Shown here: positions 57,230 to 64,000 of the stretch, in pieces | Numbering within the stretch: the stretch's first letter is position 1 | Layout of the letters: each line of letters opens with the position of its first letter | NCBI RefSeq assembly: GCF_001713395.1 | Contig: NZ_CP016452.1 | Location: forward strand, 1 to 64,000 | Direction: 5' to 3' | From: Sinorhizobium sp. RAC02 | GTDB lineage: Bacteria; Pseudomonadota; Alphaproteobacteria; Rhizobiales; Rhizobiaceae | Length of the DNA: 64,000 bases | The notes under the pieces: model-generated | What the model saw: the letters and a program-made list of their open reading frames with translations, nothing else | What the model was told of the DNA's origin: nothing | The model's database searches: none | Made by a program: the position numbers and the translations under genes

Positions 57230-59823
57230 TTGGAAATCACTCCTTTGACACCCCCGCCGATCAGGAAGGTTACGTCCATCAGGGCGAGTGCCGCGCCGGT
57301 GGCATTCGATACGGCAAGATAACGCGGCTCCCAGCGTGGGTGGAACTTCGACTTGAAGGCGCGCAGGCCCTTGAAGTTGTAGAAGCGTTCACCGTGCTCG
57401 AACAGAGCCCCACCGACACGATCCCAGACGGGGGCGGCCTCGCGCTGCGCCATGCCTGACAGTGGTGCCATGCCCAGATTGAACTGTCGGTAGCCCTCGG
57501 TGCGAAGGTATTCGAGGATGCTGGCGAAGAGGAAGTCCATCGTGCCCTTCGGCGCCTGGGGGGCAAAGCGCATCAGGTCAACGGTCGCTTCCGCCTTGGT
57601 GTCCGTCACCATCAACGTGGCAAAGGCGACGATCCGGTTGTCCAGCCACACGACGGCGACGGGTTGCGCCATTACATAGGCACCGTCGAAGGCACCGAGC
57701 GAAAAAGTCTTTTCCTTGGTATTGTGGTGATCGAGCCAACCATCGGAAACCGCCTGGAGATCGGGCAGGATCACGGCGACCTCATCAGGTGGCGCGACGG
57801 TGAAGGAGAGGCCATCGCGCTGGCCGCGATTGTAGGATTGCCGCAGATTGGCGAAACGGCTGCCCTTCATCTCGAACTGTACCAGGTCGATGATGGCTAG
57901 TTCTCCCAGCTTGAAGGCGCGCAACCCCACATCGGCGCAGGCCGAAAGCAGGGCCGGAGAGATCTGATAAAAGGCCGCACGCCCCCCGCCTGCCCGCGCC
58001 GCGCCGACAAACTGCCAGACGAGTTCAGCGAATTCCTCTTGCAGACCAATCGGGTCGGCGAGCGCGATCCAGGAGCGACCGTGAATGCCATACATGATGT
58101 AGGATTTCTCTGACGGCGAAAACAACAACCGCTTGTCGCCCATGCGCACGAGATTGGCATCGGCGAAATCCTGGCCCATTGTGATGGTGGCCGCTTGCAC
58201 CAGCTCCTCCGGCGTCGGGCCTTCCGTGCGGAAATGCGCCGGCCGCAGCAAGCTGAATAGCGCAAGCGCCGAGGAGGCTATGGCAAGCCCCAGCAGGGCA
58301 CGCAGGCCGCGCGGGGCCTCTTCCGAAAACTCGAACTGCCACCAAAGTTCATGCGCATAGTCCGTATCCCGGTAGACGAAGAGCAGGATGAGCGTCGCGG
58401 TGACGATGATGACCGCGATGGCGGCAAGCCAGGACGGTCCGAGCGCCTGCCGGAGCAGCGAGGAATGCCGGTGGAAGGCACGGGCATTGGCGAGCAGCGC
58501 AATGATGAACAACACAAGCAGCCCCGCCTCGAAGACGGCTATGGCCTTGAGGAAGGCGAAGGCGAAGGCGACCGATGCGCCTGCCAGCGCCACCCACCAG
58601 GCGCCGTCCAGCCGCTGTCCAAGCCCACGGGCGGCGACGATCAACAGCAGGCCGAGCAGGCTCGACAGGAAATGTGCACCCTCGACGATCGGCAACGGCA
58701 GGTAGCTCGACAGGAAATCGAGATCCGAGTTGGGCGTCGGCACCACGCTCGAAAAGATCAGCATGGTGCCGAGCACCAGCGAGAGCGTGGCGATCAGTGT
58801 CGGGGCGAGCTTGCCGGCAAGCTGTGCGGCCTCGGCGATGCCAGGCTTCAGCGCAAGCTGCCGCATCTCGGTGACCAGCAGCAGCACGGTCGCAAACAAC
58901 AACGGCAGCACATAGTAGACCAGCCGGTAAAGCACGAGACTGCCCAGCAGCTGGTCGATGCTGATAGCATTGGAAAGCCCCGCTATGATGACCGCCTCGA
59001 AGACGCCAAGACCGGCTGGAACATGGCTGAGCACGCCGAAGCCGATCGCCACCGCATAGACGGCAAGAAAGGTCTGCCAACCGACATGGGTATCGGGCAG
59101 CAGCACGTAGAGCACCGAGGCGGCGGCTGCGATATCGAAGGCTGAGACGAGGAACTGGCGGGAGGCGGTGCGGCTGTCCGGCAACCGAAGCTGAAAGCCT
59201 TTGAGGCTGATCACATGCCCGTTGCGGCCGAGATAGAATACGCCGACCAGCGCAGCGAGGATCAGCAGCGCTATGACGCGCAGCCACAGAGCATTGACGC
59301 CGAGAATGCTGGCCACACGCGGGGCGACGGCGAGCGCCGCCAGCGCGCTGACGGAAAGCAGACCCAGACCAAAGGCGAGTGTCACGAAGGCAATGACGCG
59401 GGCGATCTCGCCAGGGGCCAAGCCAAGGCGGGAATAGGCGCGGAAGCGGATCGCTCCGCCGCTGAGCGGCCCGAAACCCACCGTATTGCCGACCGCATAG
59501 GCCATGAAGGCCGTCACGGCGACTGTAGGGAGGGGTATACGGCGGCCGATATGGTCGAGCGCGTTGGCGTCGTAAAAGATCAGCGCGAGGAAACTGAGGC
59601 CGGTGAACAGCACCGCGAGCGCAATGGCGCTCCAGGAGGTGGCCGAAAGTGCTGCCAGCACCTCCTCGTAGCGCACCTCCGCCGTCAGCCGGTAAATGGC
59701 GAAGGCGACGAGAGCGAACACGAAGAGGCTCGCCAACCCGAGGACATAGAGCCGATATGTCAGGAGCAGTCGGACGAACCGCGACGAATGATCTTCGGCA
59801 ACCACACGCTTCTTATCTACCAT
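57226..59823 (-). CDS. lpiA: Lysyl-phosphatidylglycerol synthase/flippase LpiA (MprF-like)
   Basis: 865 residues, the MprF/LpiA length. The N-terminal 500 hold about fourteen membrane helices (VAFAIYRLTAEVRYEEVLAALSATSW; GFGPLSGGAIRFRAYSRLGLAPGEIARV). The C-terminal 330 are the DUF2156 lysyl transferase domain (YMGIHGRSWIALADPIG-like region, LRQSYNRGQRDGLSFTV, VWLDNRIVAFATLMV, GTMDFLFASILEYLRTEGYRQFNLGMAPLSG). It transfers lysine from Lys-tRNA to phosphatidylglycerol and flips the product, lowering surface charge. In R. tropici it is acid-inducible. It forms an operon with acvB. Confidence 0.95.
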   Translation of the reverse strand: MVDKKRVVAEDHSSRFVRLLLTYRLYVLGLASLFVFALVAFAIYRLTAEVRYEEVLAALSATSWSAIALAVLFTGLSFLALIFYDANALDHIGRRIPLPTVAVTAFMAYAVGNTVGFGPLSGGAIRFRAYSRLGLAPGEIARVIAFVTLAFGLGLLSVSALAALAVAPRVASILGVNALWLRVIALLILAALVGVFYLGRNGHVISLKGFQLRLPDSRTASRQFLVSAFDIAAAASVLYVLLPDTHVGWQTFLAVYAVAIGFGVLSHVPAGLGVFEAVIIAGLSNAISIDQLLGSLVLYRLVYYVLPLLFATVLLLVTEMRQLALKPGIAEAAQLAGKLAPTLIATLSLVLGTMLIFSSVVPTPNSDLDFLSSYLPLPIVEGAHFLSSLLGLLLIVAARGLGQRLDGAWWVALAGASVAFAFAFLKAIAVFEAGLLVLFIIALLANARAFHRHSSLLRQALGPSWLAAIAVIIVTATLILLFVYRDTDYAHELWWQFEFSEEAPRGLRALLGLAIASSALALFSLLRPAHFRTEGPTPEELVQAATITMGQDFADANLVRMGDKRLLFSPSEKSYIMYGIHGRSWIALADPIGLQEEFAELVWQFVGAARAGGGRAAFYQISPALLSACADVGLRAFKLGELAIIDLVQFEMKGSRFANLRQSYNRGQRDGLSFTVAPPDEVAVILPDLQAVSDGWLDHHNTKEKTFSLGAFDGAYVMAQPVAVVWLDNRIVAFATLMVTDTKAEATVDLMRFAPQAPKGTMDFLFASILEYLRTEGYRQFNLGMAPLSGMAQREAAPVWDRVGGALFEHGERFYNFKGLRAFKSKFHPRWEPRYLAVSNATGAALALMDVTFLIGGGVKGVISK

Positions 59824-59955
59824 GTTCCACTCGAACTGAGCTGACGAAGCCGCATCCTAGCTGCGGATATGGCAAATATCGGACAAATTTTGCGCAGCCA
59901 GAATTAAGATGCAAGCAAAGCACGAAAGTGGGCACCCGGCGACCCAAGCGCGCAC

Positions 59956-60330
59956 CTAGTCGACGGGGACTATACCACTATCGAACGACGCGACAGGATC
60001 AAACGACAAACAATCCAACAACGACACTTGCGGCACCACAACATCGCCCCAAGACGAGGCCAGCACTCCGCTGATCCGCGATCCAATCTCAGTCAAATGA
60101 TCTGCAGAGACGTGACCGCTTAGATGCGCCGAACGGTATATTCCGGAAATTCTTCCGCACCACAGCTGCGGGCCGATCCAGAAGCCCGACGTGCCTACCA
60201 AATGCTCGCCGATATATGCCGCAATGCAGCGGTAGTTGTTCTGCGCAAGCATCGTCAGAAGGCGCTGGCGAAATGCAGTTTCCCATATCTGGCTGACCTA
60301 ACCGCACAAGGGGAAAGTCGCCATGATCTG
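59956..60330 (-). pseudogene. GNAT acetyltransferase fragment
   Basis: On the minus strand the stretch LTMLAQNNYRCIAAYIGEHLVGTSGFWIGPQLWCG resembles the beta-hairpin core of a GNAT acetyltransferase. Upstream the frame reads VSQIWETAFRQRLL, then an in-frame TAG. The second half with the acetyl-CoA loop (expected R/Q-x-x-G-x-G/A) is not recognisable. It is likely a decayed gene beside the IS5 relic. Confidence 0.45.
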
Positions 60331-60514
60331 ATCGATCCCAAACAGCTCAAGTATGATTACATTGTCCGACATGGTAGCCTCCTACACCCAGCTGGGTAGT
60401 GCTTACCAACGTTGTCGTAGTCTTTGGGGCGAGGCCTATAGATGCCAAGCTAGGCTGGGACCCAGTAACTTGGTTCTGCTGGCATTTTTTCTCTTCGATT
60501 GGGCCGATGAGGAT

Positions 60515-61087
60515 CAAGGATATGACGAAGTCATAGCGCTGGCTTTCAGATGATGCGTGGAAAGCACTCGAGCCACACCTGCCGAAAAAACAGCCCGGTG
60601 CGCCTCGGGTTGATGATCGGCGCGTCATCTCCGGCATATTACACGTGCTCAAGGTGGGGTGCGCTGGTGCGATGTGCCCGAAGTCTACGGGCCTGCCAAG
60701 ACGATCTACAATCGCTGGTCTCAGCGTCATGTCTGGCAACGCATCTTCGAAAAGATGGCAGCGGTCGGTCCGGTGCCGCAAGAACTGTCCATCGATGGCA
60801 CGCACATCAAGGCGCACCGTTCAGCACAAGGCTCAAAAGGGGGCGCGGGCGCAACGATTGGCACGTCGCGTGGCGGAAGAGCGAGCAAAATCCATTTTTT
60901 GGCCGATGGTCGCGGTAGACCGGCCGCCTTCGCTCTGACACCGGGAACCATCGCCGATATCAAGATGGCCATTCCTTTCCTGGAGGCAAGCCGGCCGACA
61001 AAGCGTCTCCTGGCAGACAAAGCCTACTATGCCGACAGTCTGTAGGATTGTCTTCGTCATGCCCGGATCACAGCCGTCTCGGTGAGA
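60515..61087 (+). pseudogene. IS5-family transposase relic (larger piece)
   Basis: Readable in two frames: first WKALEPHLPKKQPGAPRVDDRRVISGILHVLKVG, then RWCDVPEVYGPAKTIYNRWSQRHVWQRIF and the catalytic region ELSIDGTHIKAHRSAQGSKGG, IGTSRGGRASKIHFLADGRGRPAAFALTPG and LLADKAYYADSL. The C-terminal glutamate motif is missing, and the match fades near 61087. It directly abuts the truncated LysR gene. Confidence 0.8.
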
Positions 61088-61506
61088 TAGAGCTCGTCTG
61101 GATGTGCAGTCCAACTATCTACAATGGCGTCGGGATTCTCGAAAAAAAGGAAATGCTGAAATATCCACTTCTCACTCAGTCGGCAGGCTCCATGCTTCGG
61201 CCGATCCTTCACGAGGTGATCGACAACCCACGTTTACCCTTCAGCAAAACGATATCGTGCAACAACATGTCTGCTCTGGCCGAGTTGGCTGCCCATGGCC
61301 TGGGCATTACGATATTACCCAAGGCTTTTTTCAGCCGGTACGTAAACGAAGGCCGTCTGCACATCATGAAATCGGAGTTCGAACTGCCGAAACTTGAATA
61401 CTTCCTAACCTGCAAGAACGATTATCACGGCGCCTTCTTCGAAGAAATCGCAGAGATATGCCGTAATATTTGCGACTTCACCAAAGGTGCACAAAAAGAA
61501 CCATGA
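61087..61506 (+). pseudogene. LysR-family regulator, C-terminal half only
   Basis: The frame from LGEIELVWMCSPTIYNG to the stop matches the second half of a LysR effector domain (FSKTISCNNMSALAELAAHGLGITILPKAFFSRYVNEGRLHIM). The helix-turn-helix and the first half are absent. The 5' side is occupied by the IS5 relic and the 3' side is close to an IS6 element, so insertion truncated the gene. Confidence 0.75.
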
Positions 61507-61644
61507 GGCAGCGCCTTCTGCGCCGGTCAATTCCCTTCATTTCATTTTATGCCGCCGAACGAAGCTGTCGCCGTTTTGCAGTTAATTGCGAGACTCCGTC
61601 CGCAAAAATTGCAGCACATTATTCAAAGCCGAGCAGTTACGATT

Positions 61645-62462
61645 GGCGATGTCACGGTAACGCCTTGTGATGAGCGGCTGCGATAGATGCCCGTTCATGA
61701 ACACCTCGCCAGTCAGCTATAAGCGCCATCGCTTCCCACCCCAGATCATCGCCCATACGGTCTGGCTCTACTTTCGGTTTCCGCTGAGCCTGCGCCTTGT
61801 CGAGGAATTGCTGCTGGAGCGCGGCATTGCCGTCTCCCATGAAACGATCCGCCGCTGGGGAATGAAGTTCGGCCCGGATTATGCGCGTCGCCTTCGCCGA
61901 AAGAAGCCCAGCGGGAACGATGTGTGGCATCTGGACGAGGTCGTCATCACCATTGCCGGCAGGAAAAACTGGCTATGGCGGGCCGTCGATCAGGACGGGT
62001 ATGTGCTTGACGAAATCGTCCAGAACCGCCGCAACACCAAGGCCGCCAGGCGATTGCTGATCCGTCTGCTGAAGAAGCAGGGTATCGCACCGAAGCGGAT
62101 GATCACTGACAAGTTGCGCTCTTATGGAGCAGCCCAACGACAGATCATGCCGCATGTCGAACACCGATCCCACAAGGGTCTGAATAACCGGGCCGAGAAT
62201 TCTCATGTGCCGCTGCGAAAACGGGAGCGGATAATGCAAGGCTTCCGATCACCGGGAGGCCTTCAGCGCTTCGTCTCTGTTTTCTCCGCTGTCCGTAACC
62301 TCTTCGTCCCACCCCGCTCACAACGCTCCGCATTCCAAACCCGGGCTCACCACATCCTCGCGCTCGTAGAATGGAAAGCTGCGGCCGGAGCCATGGCCTG
62401 AGAACAATCCCCAAGGCACAGCGTCTCCTATGCATCCGAAGTCAGGTTAAGGTGACATCGCC
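61645..62462 (+). mobile_element. Complete IS6-family insertion sequence
   Basis: The ends are inverted repeats. The left reads GGCGATGTCACGGTAAC from 61645, and the reverse complement of the right end at 62462 reads GGCGATGTCACCTTAAC, identical apart from two central bases. The length of 818 bases and the single transposase gene fit IS6. The flanks (TTACGATT left, CCTAGGGG right) are not matching 8-base duplications, so the element may have arrived by recombination or cointegrate resolution. A decayed copy lies at 33688. Confidence 0.85.
61697..62401 (+). CDS. IS6-family transposase
   Basis: 234 residues from the ATG at 61697; an ATG ten codons earlier is possible. DDE residues are Asp80 (WHLDEVV), Asp138 (ITDKLRSYG) and Glu167 (NNRAENSHVPLRKRER). 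The zinc/HTH-like start is HRFPPQIIAHTVWLYFRFPLSLRLVEELLLERGIAVSHETIRRW. The frame is uninterrupted, so it may be active. It is the only apparently complete transposase in the window. Confidence 0.93.
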   Translation: MNTSPVSYKRHRFPPQIIAHTVWLYFRFPLSLRLVEELLLERGIAVSHETIRRWGMKFGPDYARRLRRKKPSGNDVWHLDEVVITIAGRKNWLWRAVDQDGYVLDEIVQNRRNTKAARRLLIRLLKKQGIAPKRMITDKLRSYGAAQRQIMPHVEHRSHKGLNNRAENSHVPLRKRERIMQGFRSPGGLQRFVSVFSAVRNLFVPPRSQRSAFQTRAHHILALVEWKAAAGAMA

Positions 62463-62733
62463 CCTAGGGGCTATTCAGTCCTATAGCCTGAAAGAACAGG
62501 ACGGATACATTTTCCTCCCTATAGGGCCGAAGCTACTGTTCTGCGCGGTGCACAACCAGGGGACGCTCAAGCGGTTTAAAGCTCGCAACCACATTGAACA
62601 ACTGCAAAGCCTGAATAAGCTGACCATTCGACGTGCCGCGGAGGTAGTGTTCGCGCGGGACGAGCGGGACCTAAACGAAGTGCGTGAGCTGATGGGCGCG
62701 CGACCGGGGGGGAAACGCTGCTTGAACGACTGA
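62463..62733 (+). pseudogene. C-terminal fragment, possibly DUF4238-like
   Basis: Right after the IS6 end the frame reads LGAIQSYSLKEQDGYIFLPIGPKLLFCAVHN, then LNKLTIRRAAEVVFARDERDLNEVRELMG. The pattern of a short LPIGP-like motif and an N-x(4)-A-x(3)-V-[YF]-[AS]-x-D tail resembles DUF4238 C-termini. The start is missing because the IS6 element cut it. The match is weak. Confidence 0.4.
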
Positions 62734-62979
62734 TAAAGCACCGCGAACAAATGCGAGGCATCGAAAATGACGACGATCTGGGCGGGCAGGACTGATCCAG
62801 CGGTCGCCCGCGGGGCGTCTATCAAGGCGGCGAAAGAGGCCGACGTGTTTATCCAACCGTAGAGATCGACAATCCCGTTGCGCTTGGCATATTCCTCCAT
62901 TGCATCCATTGGAACAGTGCGTCGGTTCGAAAGTTTTTCTGCGGCCTTCGGAGGCTGAACACGAGGAACGAGAACTTCC

Positions 62980-63207
62980 ATGCAGCAACTGATCCCACCG
63001 CCGAGCCGCCCGCTCAGTGACGTTGATACCCTACTCGAATGCGAAGAGATGCTGGAAAATCCGGTTCGGGGTTTTATTGAGGCTTTCGTCCAGGCCGGCG
63101 GGCCACCGACTGTGGTCTACAAGGCAGTGAAAAATGTGGTCGACCAACAGGCGCATTCCTATGCCGAGGATCCTGATCCGGCCGATGACGCGCCTAGCAT
63201 CTCGTGA
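62980..63207 (+). CDS. Small hypothetical protein
   Basis: 75 residues, mostly helical and acidic (LSDVDTLLECEEMLENPVRGFIEAFVQAG, VYKAVKNVVDQQAHSYAEDPDPADDAPS). GAGGAACGAG lies 9-18 bases upstream. No family is recognised. A minus-strand frame beginning at the same place (62981 leftward) competes with it; only one is likely to be real, and this one has the more protein-like composition and a hairpin terminator 145 bases on. Confidence 0.45.
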   Translation: MQQLIPPPSRPLSDVDTLLECEEMLENPVRGFIEAFVQAGGPPTVVYKAVKNVVDQQAHSYAEDPDPADDAPSIS

Positions 63208-63567
63208 GTGGGTGATACCGTATTAGGCCGGCAAACTCCCGAGATGGAATAAAAAGGGGCGAACGGAACAAGCGGCAGGCAACGCCGTTTGATGTGCGCG
63301 GCAATTGATGTGCTTCCACGCTCATATTTGGTTCCCCAGCCCGCCGCAACAGAAGGTCGCTTCGATCCCCCTCCGAAGCGGCCTTCTTTTTTGATCGACA
63401 CTGCCGTATCGACTATATGGATTGCCCGGCCCTCGGCCGGTGGGCATTCGAAGAAATGTCGCGCCCCTACGCTTTGGTGCGGGAACATCAAAGCCGACAC
63501 CTCAGAGCCAGCAGTTTTGACGACAGAGAAGAGATCAACTCAATCGGTTGGGGTCAGTTCGACACGC
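63208..63567. other. Gene-free stretch with a strong terminator
   Basis: 360 bases between the small protein and the small membrane protein. The only clear signal is the hairpin with a T-run at 63352..63392. Frames on both strands have no recognisable similarity. It may hold an untranslated RNA ending at that terminator. Confidence 0.4.
63352..63392 (+). terminator. Intrinsic terminator
   Basis: A 13-bp stem (GAAGGTCGCTTCG with CGAAGCGGCCTTC, one G-T pair) with a 9-base loop, then TTTTTT. It would stop plus-strand transcripts from the small gene at 62980 or an RNA in between. Confidence 0.85.
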
Positions 63568-63723
63568 TTAAGCCGCTAGTTTCTTCAAGATGAATGCACC
63601 CAGAAAGCCTCCTACTACCGCCGAGCTGGCGGTAACCCAATCGGGAGCATCCAAACTTTGAGCTATCGACACGCCGAGGCCAGCGGGGAAGCCTGCGAGA
63701 AGCGCGTAGAGAAGATTCTTCAT
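63568..63723 (-). CDS. Small membrane protein, 51 residues
   Basis: Minus-strand ATG at 63723 with AGGTCAGGTGA upstream. The product starts MKNLLYALLAGFPAGLGVSI and ends VVGGFLGAFILKKLAA, with two short hydrophobic segments separated by AQSLDAPDWVTAS. The length and design resemble small phage- or plasmid-borne membrane proteins, but no family is recognised. The stop is TAA, and the frame is too short to be listed by length-based gene finders. Confidence 0.5.
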   Translation of the reverse strand: MKNLLYALLAGFPAGLGVSIAQSLDAPDWVTASSAVVGGFLGAFILKKLAA

Positions 63724-64000
63724 GTTCACCTGACCTCAAATTCGAGACCGCTAAAATCGCGCTTGTGAAAACATCAAAACAATCACGCGTCAAGAGCAGT
63801 CGGGAACGCGCCTTGCCAGAGCCTGTCGCGGCGCGGAAGGCGTTTATCACGGCGGCGGAAGAAGCAGGGTGTTCATCCGCCTGTAGGGACTGGCGATCCT
63901 ATTTTAGGCTGGCGAGCTTCCGGCGCCCCCTACGGTTATGTTTCCCGCTGGAAATGCCATCCGATCATCAACCTCTCAACGTAGGATACTCCCAAGATCC

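Noticed and set aside
62718..62981. Minus-strand frame beginning MEVLVPRVQPPKAAEK opposite the small protein start
   Set aside because: It runs into the DUF4238-like fragment on the other strand and has no recognisable similarity. It cannot be excluded, but it was judged weaker than the plus-strand gene at 62980.
63554..63850. 98-codon minus-strand frame over the small membrane protein
   Set aside because: The overlapping 51-codon frame at 63568..63723 has a better ribosome site and a clear hydrophobic design; the longer one is a shadow.

Overview
The window looks like a rhizobial (Rhizobiaceae, Alphaproteobacteria) replicon. The DNA is GC-rich. It carries the lpiA-acvB pair known from Agrobacterium and Rhizobium, a urease operon with its own urea permease, a DUF1127 gene, and many NitT/TauT-type and polyamine-type ABC genes. 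No tRNA, rRNA, CRISPR array or replication origin was seen. The assignment is inferred from gene content only.

Layout. 0-2.5 kb: the 3' part of an amidohydrolase, a secreted lipase-like hydrolase and a META-domain protein. 2.9-10.1 kb: two AraC-type regulators with a shrunken third copy between them, then an RND efflux pump (fusion protein plus AcrB-like permease). 10.1-22.1 kb: urea permease, ureC, ureB, ureA, ureD, a UPF0114 membrane protein, ureF and ureJ/hupE on the minus strand. A GntP-type permease and two more AraC regulators follow, then ureG about 5 kb away from the rest. No ureE was found. 22.3-28.3 kb: an HtrA/Deg protease and small envelope genes (HdeD family, alpha/beta hydrolase, AI-2E family, glycine-zipper lipoprotein). 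28.6-30.6 kb: decayed IS3 and ISL3 elements and a broken response regulator. 30.7-33.5 kb: a Tat-exported flavodoxin, a Tat-exported aldo/keto reductase and a divergent LysR gene. 33.7-34.3 kb: an IS6 relic. 34.4-41.1 kb: an AprAB-like flavoprotein/ferredoxin pair in one operon with a five-gene NitT/TauT ABC importer that has two binding proteins. 41.1-43.6 kb: a small unknown protein and a doubly frameshifted prolyl oligopeptidase. 43.8-44.3 kb: a DUF1127 gene followed by four hairpins with CCTCCTCCC loops, which look like the CcsR/cuckoo family of anti-Shine-Dalgarno sRNAs. 44.4-49.8 kb: a DUF2161 protein, a copper cluster (copC-copD fusion, YcnI-like, DUF2946) and an ABC exporter. 50-51.7 kb: a polyamine-type ABC relic truncated beside an IS5 remnant. 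52-54.8 kb: a MarR regulator with a perfect palindrome at its start, plus an exported protein, a redoxin and a MOSC protein. 55-59.8 kb: a Deg-protease relic and lpiA-acvB. 60-64 kb: a mobile-element graveyard with one complete IS6-family element.

Themes. Several loci relate to acid or envelope stress: urease with urea uptake, HdeD, lysyl-phosphatidylglycerol synthesis and hydrolysis, HtrA and the RND pump. Mobile-element damage is spread through the window, and many genes are relics. The most notable items are the four-hairpin sRNA array behind the DUF1127 gene and the AprAB-like reductase tied to a dual-receptor ABC importer.
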